64,000 bases of DNA from Paenibacillus sp. JJ-223 (GCF_927798175.1 NZ_CAKMMP010000002.1:248001-312000); one strand, 5' to 3'; shown: positions 53,300 through 63,359, counted from the first letter of the stretch. Program-made: numbers and translations. Notes: a model not told the origin generated them from the sequence alone.

Positions 53300-53356
53300 T
53301 TTATTTTATGTTTTAATCAAAATACGTTCATACCAAATCTGAAGGAGCGCTCATTC

Positions 53357-54538
53357 ATGATCGAGGCAGCACAACTCAAACACGAAATCAAAGCGCACTG
53401 GGAAGAGAAAATTTTGCCTTTCTGGTCCGCCCTTAAGGATGACAAGCACGGCGGATACTACGGCTGGGTCGACAACGGCCTGCGCGTGAATCAGGATGCC
53501 CCCAAAGGCGGGATTGCAACCGCGCGCCAGCTATGGTCCTTTGCGGCCGCATATCGCGTGACGGGCGAAGCGAAATGGCGCGAGCATGCGGAGCACGCCT
53601 ACCGATTTCTCGTCAATCATCTGCTCGATGCCGAGCACGGCGGGCTGTACTGGATGGTAGAGGCCGACGGAAAAGCCCTCGACACCAGCAAACATGTATA
53701 TGCGCAAGCATTCGGGGTTTACTCGCTCAGCGAGTATTACCGAGCGACAGCAGACACCTCGGCGCTGGGGTTGGCTCGGGCCCTGTTTGACCTGATCGAG
53801 GACAAAGGTCTGAACAAGGAGCTGCCTGCCTACAAGGAGCAGTTCGACCGTCACTGGAACGAACAGCCCAATGAAATGTTAAGCGAAAACGGGGTCATCG
53901 CGGACTATACGATGAACACGCACATACATGTGCTGGAGGCGTACACCACCCTGTACCGCGTCTGGCCGGATGCCAGGGTGAAGGCTGCACTGGAGCGTTT
54001 GCTCGCCATTTTGCATGAACATGTGTACAACCCGGACACCGCATTTCTGGGGGTGTTTTTTGATAAACAGTGGAATTCCATCATTGACCTGCAATCCTAC
54101 GGACATGACATCGAGGCGAGCTGGCTGATCGACGATACCCTTCGTGTGCTTGGACTGGATCAGCATCCCCAATATTCTTCGATGGTGAAGGATATTGCCT
54201 ACAACATCGCCGCCGAAGCGATCCAGCCGGACGGTTCGCTCGCCAACGAGCGGGAAGACGGCCGCGTGGACGACACGAGAATCTGGTGGGTACAGGCCGA
54301 AGCGATGGTCGGTTTCTACAATGCATATCAGCGCACTGGGGATACTTCGTTTCTGGAGAAGGTAAGCGGATTGTGGAAATACACGAAGGAGCATATCGTC
54401 GATTCGCGTCCGGGCGGGGAATGGTTCTGGTCGGTCGCCGCGGACGGCACGCCAAGCCTTCACGAAATGGCCGGGCCATGGAAATGCCCTTACCATAACA
54501 GCCGATTTTGCATCGAACTAATCGAGAGGATGGGATAA
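53357..54538 (+). CDS. Cellobiose 2-epimerase (AGE family)
   Basis: This 393-residue alpha/alpha-barrel enzyme epimerises the reducing-end sugar of beta-1,4-disaccharides; with mannobiose it gives mannosylglucose. Family segments include [11 protein letters not shown] near residue 33, [15 protein letters not shown] near 244, [16 protein letters not shown] near 308 and [15 protein letters not shown] near 374, carrying the catalytic His residues. AAGGAGCG lies about 9 bases upstream. It is followed 2 bases later by the GH130 phosphorylase that consumes its product. Confidence 0.92.
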   Translation: MIEAAQLKHEIKAHWEEKILPFWSALKDDKHGGYYGWVDNGLRVNQDAPKGGIATARQLWSFAAAYRVTGEAKWREHAEHAYRFLVNHLLDAEHGGLYWMVEADGKALDTSKHVYAQAFGVYSLSEYYRATADTSALGLARALFDLIEDKGLNKELPAYKEQFDRHWNEQPNEMLSENGVIADYTMNTHIHVLEAYTTLYRVWPDARVKAALERLLAILHEHVYNPDTAFLGVFFDKQWNSIIDLQSYGHDIEASWLIDDTLRVLGLDQHPQYSSMVKDIAYNIAAEAIQPDGSLANEREDGRVDDTRIWWVQAEAMVGFYNAYQRTGDTSFLEKVSGLWKYTKEHIVDSRPGGEWFWSVAADGTPSLHEMAGPWKCPYHNSRFCIELIERMG

Positions 54539-54540
54539 CG

Positions 54541-55725
54541 ATGATACACCCGAAATATTATGACATGCTCGAACAACAAGAACTGCTGCTGAACCGTCCG
54601 AATGAGAAATGCGATTCTTTCTACAACGGCATATACGATCGATACCGCTATCCTGTCGTTACGCGCCATCACGTACCGCTGCACTGGAGATTCGATCTGA
54701 ATGAGCAGACCAATCCGCATTTCATGGAACGGCTCGGCATCAATGCCACTTTGAATCCGGGCGCGATCTATCACGAGGGAAAATATATCTTGGTGGTACG
54801 AACCGAAGGATTGGACCGGAAATCCATCTTTGCGCTTGCCGAGAGCGATAACGGCATCGACGGATTCCGTTTCACGGGAGCCCCGCTGGTCTGGAACGAC
54901 ATTGATGCGGACGAAACCAATCAGTACGACATGCGGCTCGTCAAGCATGAAGACGGCTGGATCTACGGCATTTACTGTTCCGAGCGCAAGGACCCTGACG
55001 TGCCCGCATCGGACACGTCCAGCGCCGTAGCCCAGGCAGGGCTTGTACGGACGCGGGATCTCGCCACATGGGAGCGCCTGCCGAACATTCAAACGAAATC
55101 GCCGCAGCAGCGCAACGTGGTGCTGCACCCGGAATTCGTGGACGGCAAATACGCGTTCTATACCCGACCGCAGGACGGATTCATCTCTACAGGCACCGGC
55201 GGCGGTATCGCATTCGGATTGTGCGATGACATCCTTAATCCGAAGATCGACGAAGAGCGCGTCATGGACGAACGCCGCTACCACACGGTTTATGAGGTGA
55301 AAAACGGTCAAGGGCCCGCTCCGCTCAAAACCGACCGCGGTTGGATCCATATCGCTCACGGGGTGCGCAATACGGCCGCAGGCCTGCGTTACGTGCTGTA
55401 CACGTTCGCGACGGCCCTGGAGGACCCGGCGCGAGTGATCGCCAAACCCGGCGGGCATTTCATCGCACCTTATGACGATGAGCGCGTAGGCGACGTATCC
55501 AACGTCATCTTCTGCAACGGCGCCGTAGTCAACGAGAAGGACGAGGTATTCATTTATTACGCATCCAGCGATACCCGCTGCCATGTGGCCACGACGACGT
55601 TGGATAAGCTGGTCGATTACACCTTCAATACGCCAGCCGATCCATATCGCTCCCTGGATTGCGCCATTCAGCGCGGCGAGCTTATCGCGCAGAACGAAAA
55701 ACTGCTGCAGCTCCAAACAACCTGA
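54541..55725 (+). CDS. 4-O-beta-D-mannosyl-D-glucose phosphorylase (GH130_1 type)
   Basis: The enzyme uses phosphate to split mannosylglucose into alpha-mannose-1-phosphate and glucose in the cytoplasm. The 394 residues and segments such as [18 protein letters not shown] near 77, [15 protein letters not shown] near 125 (proton-donor Asp), [20 protein letters not shown] and [20 protein letters not shown] are typical of this longer GH130 subfamily. ATG 54541 follows GAGAGGATGGG. It is directly coupled to the epimerase gene, the same pairing known from Bacteroides and Ruminococcus mannan metabolism. Confidence 0.9.
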   Translation: MIHPKYYDMLEQQELLLNRPNEKCDSFYNGIYDRYRYPVVTRHHVPLHWRFDLNEQTNPHFMERLGINATLNPGAIYHEGKYILVVRTEGLDRKSIFALAESDNGIDGFRFTGAPLVWNDIDADETNQYDMRLVKHEDGWIYGIYCSERKDPDVPASDTSSAVAQAGLVRTRDLATWERLPNIQTKSPQQRNVVLHPEFVDGKYAFYTRPQDGFISTGTGGGIAFGLCDDILNPKIDEERVMDERRYHTVYEVKNGQGPAPLKTDRGWIHIAHGVRNTAAGLRYVLYTFATALEDPARVIAKPGGHFIAPYDDERVGDVSNVIFCNGAVVNEKDEVFIYYASSDTRCHVATTTLDKLVDYTFNTPADPYRSLDCAIQRGELIAQNEKLLQLQTT

Positions 55726-55912
55726 AGCGCATCCGAAGAGACCGATCCTTCCGCTGGCCAGGAACGGCCTTCTTTACCCTCGAATTTCTTTATTCCGCGC
55801 GAGTAACGATGTATACTGATATGGATTGTTACTATGCATAACGAAATGAAGAAAACCGGTAATTGGAGGACTGCACACTGGACCTATACCGGCTTGAAGG
55901 GGGCGACCAAAG

Positions 55913-56941
55913 CTGAAGAACAACATCACCATGCGGGATATCGCCGACAGGCTCGGGGTCAGCAGTGTGACCGTCTCGAAAGCACTTAACGATAAGGAAG
56001 GCGTCAGCGACGAGTTGAAGGAGAAGATCAAGGCGCTGGCCGTGGAAATGGGCTACCGCTTCAACGCTGCCGCAAGGTCGATGAAGGAAGGCCTGACGCA
56101 CAACATCGGCGTCATTATTCCCGAGCGCTTCACCGGGCCCGACCAATCGTTCTATGTCCGTGTCTTCCAACGGATTACGAAGCATCTGGAGGATCAGGGC
56201 TACTACGGCATCCTCCATATTTTGAACGAACACGACGAAAAAGCATTGACGCTGCCGCGGCTGTACAGCGAGAGCAAGGTGGATGGGTTCATCGTGCTGG
56301 GTCAGATCAGCAAAGAATACATCGAGCTGGTGCAGTCGATGGAAGCGCCGAAAATATTTTTGGATTTTTACGACGAACATGCGGATATCGACTCGGTGGT
56401 CACGGACAATTTCTATGCCGCATACGAGCTGACCAACTACCTCGTTCAGCAGGGCCATCGCCAAATCGCCTATGTCGGCAATCTGTATTCGACCAGCAGC
56501 ATTCAGGACCGCTTCCTCGGCTATTACAAATCCTTGCTGGAGCACCGGCTTCCGCTAAACCAGGAACTGGTGCTCAACGATCGGGACGAAAGGGGAACCT
56601 TTGTCGAGATCGAGCTGCCCGAGGAATTGCCTACCGCTTTTGTCTGCAACTGCGATCAGGTAGCGCACCTGCTGGTGCAGAAGCTGACCTCCATGGGGGT
56701 TCGGGTACCGGATCAATGTTCCGTGGTCGGCTTCGATAACGACATTTACGCTATGCTGTCCGATCCAAAGCTCACCACAGTGGAAGTGGATGTCGAACAT
56801 ATGGCGCGAACCGCCGTACAATCCATTTTGAAAAAAATCGAGCAGCCTAACCGCAGCTTCGGACGCGTGCAGGTCAAGGGGAACATTATCTACCGCGATT
56901 CCGTCAGCACGCCGCCCGCTAATGCGGAGCATCCGCTATAA
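55913..56941 (+). CDS. LacI family transcriptional regulator
   Basis: This 342-residue repressor has an N-terminal LacI helix-turn-helix (ITMRDIADRLGVSSVTVSKA) with hinge helix and a periplasmic-binding-like effector domain. The first ATG (55931) is Met inside the normally conserved ITMRDIA motif, so the true start is probably upstream; a CTG at 55913 gives LKNNITMRDIA, the expected N-terminus, and AAGGGGG lies about 9 bases before it. It is 187 bases after the phosphorylase gene and probably controls both divergent operons of the locus. Confidence 0.85.
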   Translation: MKNNITMRDIADRLGVSSVTVSKALNDKEGVSDELKEKIKALAVEMGYRFNAAARSMKEGLTHNIGVIIPERFTGPDQSFYVRVFQRITKHLEDQGYYGILHILNEHDEKALTLPRLYSESKVDGFIVLGQISKEYIELVQSMEAPKIFLDFYDEHADIDSVVTDNFYAAYELTNYLVQQGHRQIAYVGNLYSTSSIQDRFLGYYKSLLEHRLPLNQELVLNDRDERGTFVEIELPEELPTAFVCNCDQVAHLLVQKLTSMGVRVPDQCSVVGFDNDIYAMLSDPKLTTVEVDVEHMARTAVQSILKKIEQPNRSFGRVQVKGNIIYRDSVSTPPANAEHPL

Positions 56942-57081
56942 GAACTGTACCGCCCACCCGTTCCTCGGGATGCCTCAATCGCGGCTGCCCAAAGCGTCAG
57001 CCTACGCAGTTTGCTCGATCGTTCAAGCCCCGAATGGGTTTGAGCGCAGGCACAGCTTTGCACGTCGGTTCAACCGAATAC

Positions 57082-57117
57082 AAACACCCCGCGAACGCGA
57101 ACGTTCCCGGGGTGTTT
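57082..57117. terminator. Bidirectional terminator between LacI gene and pectate lyase gene
   Basis: AAACACCCC with GGGGTGTTT, and inside them GAACG with CGTTC around CGAA, form a two-part stem with A/T flanks. Confidence 0.7.
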
Positions 57118-57206
57118 GGCGTTGACTTGGCAAAGCAAAGTGCCGTTCAACTTCACCGTTTCTCAGCCATGTCTGGCAAACTGTTCTCGCCAGGCTCTTT
57201 TGCCGT

Positions 57207-58637
57207 TTAGTAGGCGACCTTCAACCAATTCTCCTTAGACCACGAAAGCTTGCCGGCACCGGCTCCGTTCGAACCGGAGAGCCGCGCGTTCAGCGTGGAT
57301 GGATCGTCCACCGAATAGCTGTAAGGCAGAGACGAGAAGCCGTTCCACGAAAACGCCTTAATAGCTGCGGGGACAGGGCCAAGCGGGCTCCCCGTGGCAT
57401 CGCTGTCGCCCCGGAACGAACTTCCGTCCAGCGAATAAATCGTGTCGGCAACCCGAATTTTGCCCGTATACGCTGCATCGGACGGATCGGTCTGATTGTT
57501 GCGGACCGGGTATACCACGTCCTTGATGACTGATTTTTCCACCAGCACGGCACCGCTTTCCGTCGAAATCGCTCCATTGCTGGTGACGTCGAACTTATAC
57601 CCTTTGGACGAAATGGCCGAGGCCATGGCTGACGTAATTTTGCCCTTGGCCGCACGCGCTCCGCTTGCATCCATAATGATGTTGTACGCGTGCACATTGC
57701 CGCCGCGCAGGCGCGGCATGCGGTCCTGGATGTCTTTGTACAGGTTATGGTGCAGCGTCATGGACAGATTTGCGTTGGCCGCCTCAAGGCTGGTCGAGCC
57801 CACAAGATGCCCTTTTTTCTGCGAGGAAGCGACGGCGATAATGTCCGCTTTGCTCAGGCCCACGTCACTGCTGCGAAGATAGTTGTACATCGGGTAGGCG
57901 GATTTGTTTGCCTCGAGCTCGTTGATCTGCTGCGTAACCCAGCTATTCGAGCTGCCGTCGTCGCCTTTGAACAGAGACCAGGAAATGGTCACGCCGCTCG
58001 TTCCTTTTTTGGAATCCACGAGACCGTCATACGCTTTGTTGAATGTACAGTGATCGATCCAGACGCCGCTGCTTTCTTCCAGCGTAATGTAATCCCAGTC
58101 GTTTTTGTCGTAATCGCCCTTGGTCGACTCGTCCCACTCCCATAATTCATCGAATTCCAGATTGCGAATGACCACATTGGAGCTGCGTTTGATCGAGAAT
58201 GCTGCATGTTTGATCTTGGACCCGTTGGCCGAAAAAATAGTCAGACCGTTAAAGCCGTCGATCGTCACCTTGCTGACGCCGGTCTGCTTCAACACGGGAT
58301 GGGTCAGCGCATCGTTATGTTTGGCAAACGGGGATGTCTGCGCTGCGCTCGGAATTTCGTTCCAACCCAGATGGAGATCGTTCATGATCTCGACCACCTT
58401 GACGCCAGACCCTTTCTTGAGCGCTGCCTGCAGATCGTTCGCCGTATACACCTTCCGGTATTTGGCGGTATCCGATTCGCTCACGATGCCTCCGCCTGCA
58501 TTGCCTTGGGAGAAGCCCGTCAGATTATAGTCGGCGTTTCCCGCCGCCTTCACATCCGACCCGCCTGCACCCAGAAGCGTGAAACCCAATGCAAGCGCCA
58601 GGGCCCCGCTGCACAACGTACGAATCTTGTTTCTCAT
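57207..58637 (-). CDS. Pectate lyase, polysaccharide lyase family 1
   Basis: This secreted 476-residue enzyme cleaves polygalacturonate by beta-elimination with calcium. A signal peptide ends near residue 32 (VKAAGNADY). The parallel beta-helix carries the PL1 hallmarks SGVWIDHCTF near 193, calcium-binding DGLVD near 206, and catalytic-Arg region DRMPRLRGGNVHAYN near 308. GGGAGG lies about 7 bases before the ATG. It is monocistronic and its product would feed oligogalacturonates to an importer encoded elsewhere. Confidence 0.92.
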   Translation of the reverse strand: MRNKIRTLCSGALALALGFTLLGAGGSDVKAAGNADYNLTGFSQGNAGGGIVSESDTAKYRKVYTANDLQAALKKGSGVKVVEIMNDLHLGWNEIPSAAQTSPFAKHNDALTHPVLKQTGVSKVTIDGFNGLTIFSANGSKIKHAAFSIKRSSNVVIRNLEFDELWEWDESTKGDYDKNDWDYITLEESSGVWIDHCTFNKAYDGLVDSKKGTSGVTISWSLFKGDDGSSNSWVTQQINELEANKSAYPMYNYLRSSDVGLSKADIIAVASSQKKGHLVGSTSLEAANANLSMTLHHNLYKDIQDRMPRLRGGNVHAYNIIMDASGARAAKGKITSAMASAISSKGYKFDVTSNGAISTESGAVLVEKSVIKDVVYPVRNNQTDPSDAAYTGKIRVADTIYSLDGSSFRGDSDATGSPLGPVPAAIKAFSWNGFSSLPYSYSVDDPSTLNARLSGSNGAGAGKLSWSKENWLKVAY

Positions 58638-59194
58638 AGAACGATGCCTCCCGATTCATAATGGAATGTGTTCGTTCGCCAGCCCTTTCCGGACCGCACG
58701 GACATGCTCCCAATGTAATTCGGGAAACCGGTTACGACAATAATCTCTGGATCACATTCATGTTTTTGAGGCGGAAAAGCGGCTGTGATCCACCTAAAGC
58801 AACCTCCCATCCTTCATGTTTAACCCTGCCTTGATCCAGTCTGAAATGCCTTCAGCATCAACAAGGTAAACCCTCATCCTAATTTCTACCTCATTCAACC
58901 ATCATCTTCCAATTCCAACCTTTCCAGAATTCACGCGCTTAGTCGTAACGAGCCCTTATCCTGTTAGGGATGGGGATGCAAACGCTTATGGTCTTTGCAC
59001 ACCTTATACATGAATTTTGGGGTTTGGGCCTCTACACGATTTATGCATCCCAGGCACGCGAATGAGGGCGAAGCAAAGCATACATGCGCCATTCTTTTGA
59101 ACATAGCGCGAGTACGCTTCGCTTCTCCCCCTGGAATCGTCAGATTTCCGCCAAATAAGACACCTCGGATTCGCGGTTCGTTGATTGTTGAGCT
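58638..59194. other. Intergenic region upstream of pectate lyase (557 bp)
   Basis: It must contain the pectate lyase promoter. 58995-59294 is open in one frame but has no RBS and crosses a real gene. The segment 59130-59185 carries a copy of the intergenic repeat also found near 21.5 kb. Confidence 0.5.
59154..59182 (+). repeat. Intergenic repeat copy E
   Basis: AATAAGACACCTCGG begins the copy and GGTTCGTT ends it, with a 7-base insertion relative to copy C at 21567. ATTTCCGCC directly precedes it; a close form of that segment also adjoins copy A. Confidence 0.55.
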
Positions 59195-59710
59195 TTACCG
59201 CTTAATGGAACGCGTCCAGAATCCGCCATGGAACTGTTTCGGTTCCACCGTGATGACAAACGCCTTCGGATCGAGTGCCAAAATGGTCTGGTAGAGCAGC
59301 TTCTGGTTTTTGCGTTTAGCCAAAATCTCCATCACCAGCCGATCCCCGTCCCGGCCGCTGCCAACCCATGAGGTTACTCCGTATCCCTTATCTCTTAACG
59401 CATTCGCCAGGCTTCCGTCCATCTGGTTGCAGATCACCTTCACCGTGACGTAGCCCAATGCAATCTTCTCCTCGATCCATGCCCCCAAGAGCACGCCAAG
59501 TCCATACCCCACCGCATAGACGATCAACGCCGCAGGCTGCTTCAAATAACTGAGCACGAGATTGAGCCCCAACACGTAAATGACGATTTCGCCCATGCTG
59601 ATCAGAGCTGCGATGTACTTTTGACCTTTCAGCGTCAGGATCATCCGCAGCGTATATGCCGACACGTACACGATCTGTATCGCGAAAATGAACAACAATA
59701 TTTTAAACAA
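59195..59710 (-). CDS. UPF0316 (DUF2179) membrane protein
   Basis: The 171-residue protein has three hydrophobic helices in the first 95 residues (ILLFIFAIQIVYVSAY; IAALISMGEIVIYVLGLNLV; AALIVYAVGYGLGVLLG) followed by a soluble DUF2179 domain (GYGVTSWVGSGRDGDRLVME). The family is widespread in Bacillales and of unknown function. I favour a TTG start at 59710, 8 bases after GAGAGG; a GTG two codons earlier is too close to that site. Confidence 0.8.
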   Translation of the reverse strand: MFKILLFIFAIQIVYVSAYTLRMILTLKGQKYIAALISMGEIVIYVLGLNLVLSYLKQPAALIVYAVGYGLGVLLGAWIEEKIALGYVTVKVICNQMDGSLANALRDKGYGVTSWVGSGRDGDRLVMEILAKRKNQKLLYQTILALDPKAFVITVEPKQFHGGFWTRSIKR

Positions 59711-59918
59711 TCGCACATCCCTCTCTTTTCCGAACCTGGCGGGCAGCATGCGAGAAAATACAACCTCGCTCCAACTCCGATTCGTTCTCTCGCCTGCATC
59801 TTCGTTCGACGCACCTTATCTTCATCATTGGACGTAAAGCACGAATTTTAAACGGGATGGACGAAATCTGCCCGGAAGGCATGAAAGTGCCGCGATGCGC
59901 GCGGCGGATTATGGACGT

Positions 59919-61601
59919 TCAGCGCCAGGAGGGAGGTTCAAGCTGCCGTCCGGAAGCCATCCCGGAGCTTGGCCGATAAAGCACCGTCCACAGCACAACA
60001 TTGGCTACAAGCAATATGGCGAGATAGATCCAAATGCCTGCAGGCAAAGTACGCACCCATGCGTGCAGTCCCCACAGCAGGCCAATGACAGGCAAATACG
60101 CGAGAATGATCCATCCATCACTTTGCTGCGCCATGCTGAAGGACTGGGAGAATGGAGGCTGCTTCAGCAGCAGCTTGCCGGACGGCGGAATCAGCGCCAA
60201 CGCGGTGAGCAGGATGACTATGAGATCAGGGACGATTCTCCACCCGAACGTCCAGCCGAACACGACGGCGTTAAGCAGATACATGGGCAGGAACATGTTG
60301 GTGGCGAACGCCTTCAGCGCCGCGCTGTACAATACCCCGTCATGCGCCAGCGGGGCGGCACGGAAGCTCCAGAATGCCTTGTAGTTCCCCGAAAATTTGA
60401 GCATGAGCACGACGGACATAATTAGAAACAACATGATATACATCGTATAGAACATCGAACTTTGCCTTAGCTCGCCCCACGACTCCGACTGCAAATAGGT
60501 GAGCCAGAACACGTAAGGCAGCACAAAGGATAAGCCGATGGAAGGATATACTTTGAGCTTGAATTCCCGTTCGTTCCGCATCATGTTCGCTGACAAGCGG
60601 AAGCAAGCCTGTTCTTCCCTAGAGCGGCACAACAATTGCGCGATGCGCCGATCCCAACGGCCACGCTTGCGCTTCGACGTTTGCCCGGAATGGGCCATTT
60701 TCTCCAGATAAAGCTCAAAGGACGGCATAAGCTTCACGTATGCAAACATGCCGATCATCGGGACAAGAACGCCCAGCGCGGTGAAGACGTAAATCCAAGC
60801 ATTCCCGCCACCGCCTAACAACCATTCAAACGCAGACGCATACCACACCGGAGGGAGAAACATCTGCCACCAGTCTGGGGTATACACCATGTCTGTGTCG
60901 ATGATGGAGAACGAGCGAATGACGAGCTGATATCCTACCGCGATGCTGATGGACAATGCGATTTGAACCGTGTTAATCATGTCCCTGAGCCTTTCCCCGT
61001 CCAGGAATCGCATCATGAACAAATAGACCAGGGATGTGCTTACGAGCACAAGCGATACCATCAGAATGAGCTCAACCAGAAAGATGACAAAAAAGATGAT
61101 GCCATGTTTGACAAACGCAGCAACGAGCGGAGCGGCCGTCAAGGAACCGGTCAGCAGCAGCAAATACACGCCTGCATGGATGGCTCTTGCCAAGCCCACG
61201 GTTCGGGCGTTTACCGGTTTGGTCAAAATGATGTTGCGATCCCGGATATCCAGCAGCACCGCGGAAAAATCGGAAACCATCGACGTCATGATGATGAACA
61301 TCAACATCGCCGTCACGATGCTCATGGACAGGATGTAGGGGCCCATATCCCAGATCATGAAAGGCACCATAATGATGCCCATCAACGCATAGAACCACAG
61401 GGAACGAATGTACATATTGCCGTCCTTGTTTTCCTTGGCTGCCCTGGACCCCGACAAAATGGTCGGCACCCTGCGTCCATCCATCTGGAACTTCACCTGC
61501 AAAATCAGACGCAGCATGTCGTAATCGGCTCCCGTGCGTTCGACCAGGCCGCGAAATCGGTCCAAGATCTGCAGCGAGCGAAAGTCCGGTCTCTCCACCA
61601 T
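59919..61601 (-). CDS. ABC transporter permease, two-lobed
   Basis: This 560-residue membrane protein has two groups of about six helices (residues 65-300 and 360-540) separated by a basic cytoplasmic loop (SGQTSKRKRGRWDRR). It is a large ABC-2-like exporter permease. ATG 61601 follows immediately after the ATPase stop, with AGGAGG inside the end of that gene, so the two are coupled. Membrane segments run from about 67 (IRSLWFYALMGIIMVPFMIW). The exported substrate is unknown. Confidence 0.8.
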   Translation of the reverse strand: MVERPDFRSLQILDRFRGLVERTGADYDMLRLILQVKFQMDGRRVPTILSGSRAAKENKDGNMYIRSLWFYALMGIIMVPFMIWDMGPYILSMSIVTAMLMFIIMTSMVSDFSAVLLDIRDRNIILTKPVNARTVGLARAIHAGVYLLLLTGSLTAAPLVAAFVKHGIIFFVIFLVELILMVSLVLVSTSLVYLFMMRFLDGERLRDMINTVQIALSISIAVGYQLVIRSFSIIDTDMVYTPDWWQMFLPPVWYASAFEWLLGGGGNAWIYVFTALGVLVPMIGMFAYVKLMPSFELYLEKMAHSGQTSKRKRGRWDRRIAQLLCRSREEQACFRLSANMMRNEREFKLKVYPSIGLSFVLPYVFWLTYLQSESWGELRQSSMFYTMYIMLFLIMSVVLMLKFSGNYKAFWSFRAAPLAHDGVLYSAALKAFATNMFLPMYLLNAVVFGWTFGWRIVPDLIVILLTALALIPPSGKLLLKQPPFSQSFSMAQQSDGWIILAYLPVIGLLWGLHAWVRTLPAGIWIYLAILLVANVVLWTVLYRPSSGMASGRQLEPPSWR

Positions 61602-62387
61602 TCAGCCCACCTCCTGTACAATGGACACGAAACGCTCCGCAATCGTCTTATGTTCATTGAAACCCGTCAGCTGGTTGAATACTTCCTCCAGACTGCCCTC
61701 CTTGGACTGCTGCTGCAGCTCTCTGAACGTGCCGTCCGCCATGACGCGGCCTTCCTGAATGAGCACGATACGGCTGCTGATCTTCTCTACCACATCCATA
61801 ATGTGCGAGGAGTAGAAGATCGTCGTACCCTTGGCCGAGAGCTGAGCCATAATCTCCTTGAATACCATGACGCTGTTGGCATCCAGCCCGCTGAGCGGTT
61901 CATCCAGAAACAGCAGATCCGGATCATGCAGCAGCGCCGAGATTAACAGCACCTTTTGCCGCATGCCTTTGGAGAAGGATGAGATGCGCGAATGATAGGA
62001 TTTCTCCAGTCCAAAACAGTCCATCAACCGCTTCGCCTTATAGTCGGCCTCCTCGTACGGAATGCCGTACAGCTCGCCGGTAAACGTCAAATATTCCGCT
62101 GGTGTCAATTGTTCATACAGATCGGCCACTTCCGGCACGTAACCGATTCTGCGTTTGTATTCCACGCTGCCATCCTCTATATCTTGGCCAAAGATGCGGA
62201 CCTTGCCCGAGAACCCCTGAACCAAACCAAGCATGATTTTGACGGTGGTGCTTTTTCCCGCGCCGTTGGGACCGATATACCCGATCATTTCTCCCCGATT
62301 TACCTCAAGATCAATGCCATTCAACACGTAACGCCCGCCATATCTCATGCGCAATCCTTCCATGGAAAGCACTTGTTGTTTATTCAT
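61602..62387 (-). CDS. ABC transporter ATP-binding protein
   Basis: The 261-residue cytoplasmic ATPase carries Walker A GPNGAGKST, an atypical signature FSKGMRQKVLL (FSKG replacing the canonical LSGG, common in exporter ATPases), Walker B LLFLDEPLSGLD and H-loop SSH. ATG 62387 has AAGGAA about 6 bases upstream. It powers the two-lobed permease encoded next. It resembles YhaQ/CcmA-type exporter ATPases. Confidence 0.88.
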   Translation of the reverse strand: MNKQQVLSMEGLRMRYGGRYVLNGIDLEVNRGEMIGYIGPNGAGKSTTVKIMLGLVQGFSGKVRIFGQDIEDGSVEYKRRIGYVPEVADLYEQLTPAEYLTFTGELYGIPYEEADYKAKRLMDCFGLEKSYHSRISSFSKGMRQKVLLISALLHDPDLLFLDEPLSGLDANSVMVFKEIMAQLSAKGTTIFYSSHIMDVVEKISSRIVLIQEGRVMADGTFRELQQQSKEGSLEEVFNQLTGFNEHKTIAERFVSIVQEVG

Positions 62388-62544
62388 TCGGTATTCCTTC
62401 CCTTCCATTTGTTATCTGCAATCCCACTATTTTACCACATTTAAGTGTTCAAAAAATGATACATTGTTCGCAATTCGTTTTCCTCCGCAGTTTCTACGAT
62501 CGACAATGTGCCCCATCCATGCTTTGCAGCGCCGGTAGAACAGC

Positions 62545-62569
62545 AAAAAGACGCTTCCCCGGAAGCGCC
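62545..62569 (-). terminator. Terminator after PepSY gene
   Basis: On the minus strand GGCGCTTCC pairs with GGAAGCGTC (one G-U), loop GG, then TTTTT. Confidence 0.8.
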
Positions 62570-62623
62570 TCCTCTGTTCAGGCACAGCAATGCCTTTTTA
62601 TAGATAAAATTATATCGTTGGAT

Positions 62624-63235
62624 TTAATCCTCATCATCGAAGTCCTGATCGAACTTCAACACTTTGCCCGTGTCGGCGTCGACATCGACGTCCGCCTCGC
62701 CCTGATCCGTTCTCAGCTCGACTTCGTACACATAGCGGCCGTCGTCATGGTCCAGCTCCACTTTGGTCACTTTGCCGCCGCCCACTTGTTTCAACGCGAT
62801 GCTCGATGCTTGGGCTGCCGTCAGCTTTACTTCTTTGGAACCCGCAGCAACCGTGCCTGTTGTGTAATCGTCGTCATTGTCGTCATCGTCGTCATTAAGC
62901 ACGGCAACAATTTTCCCGGTGTATGCATCCAAACGCACAACCGCATCGTTGCCTTTCCGGTCGATTTCGACCTCATAGAACGTTTGGCCGTTTCTGCGCT
63001 CCAAGTCCACATCGTCCACTTTCCCTTCAACCGCCTTCAAGGCTGCTGCTTTGGCCTGCGCTGCCGTCAACAGCGTTTCCGTGCCCGTTTGAGTCGTCAC
63101 TTGCGAAGTCGGCTTCGACGCCTGCTGCGCGGATTGTCCACCGATGCCGCTGCTTGCCGCCGCTACGGCCGTTCCGCTCAACAATACTGCCGCCGATATC
63201 GTGCCAATCCAAAGTTTACGTTTGTTCATCATCAT
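62624..63235 (-). CDS. Secreted PepSY-domain protein
   Basis: The 203-residue protein has a signal peptide (residues 1-28, VAAASS) and two PepSY modules (about 55-115 and 135-200), each with AAQAxxxAL and a late DAxTGK motif. A run of Asp/Asn (DDDDDNDDD) links them. PepSY domains are proposed to inhibit secreted peptidases. AGGAG lies 7 bases before the ATG at 63235. The neighbouring frame at 63360-64000 encodes another PepSY protein on the same strand. Confidence 0.85.
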   Translation of the reverse strand: MMMNKRKLWIGTISAAVLLSGTAVAAASSGIGGQSAQQASKPTSQVTTQTGTETLLTAAQAKAAALKAVEGKVDDVDLERRNGQTFYEVEIDRKGNDAVVRLDAYTGKIVAVLNDDDDDNDDDYTTGTVAAGSKEVKLTAAQASSIALKQVGGGKVTKVELDHDDGRYVYEVELRTDQGEADVDVDADTGKVLKFDQDFDDED

Positions 63236-63359
63236 CCATCATCTCCTCATGTCATGTTCTGATCTCGTCTACAAATACAGCTTAACCCTTAAGGATGAGA
63301 GAGCATGGAGAACAAGATTAGAATTTGATGAGAAAACGACAAACCGGTTCGCGCCCCGC

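Noticed and set aside
56922..57125. 67-codon frame after the LacI gene
   Set aside because: No RBS, and it runs through the bidirectional terminator.
58995..59294. 99-codon plus-strand frame
   Set aside because: No RBS; its 3' part is antisense to the UPF0316 gene and the rest overlaps the intergenic repeat.
62860..62900. Trinucleotide run resembling a microsatellite or CRISPR-like repeat
   Set aside because: It encodes the Asp/Asn linker of the PepSY protein. There are no spacers or palindromic units.
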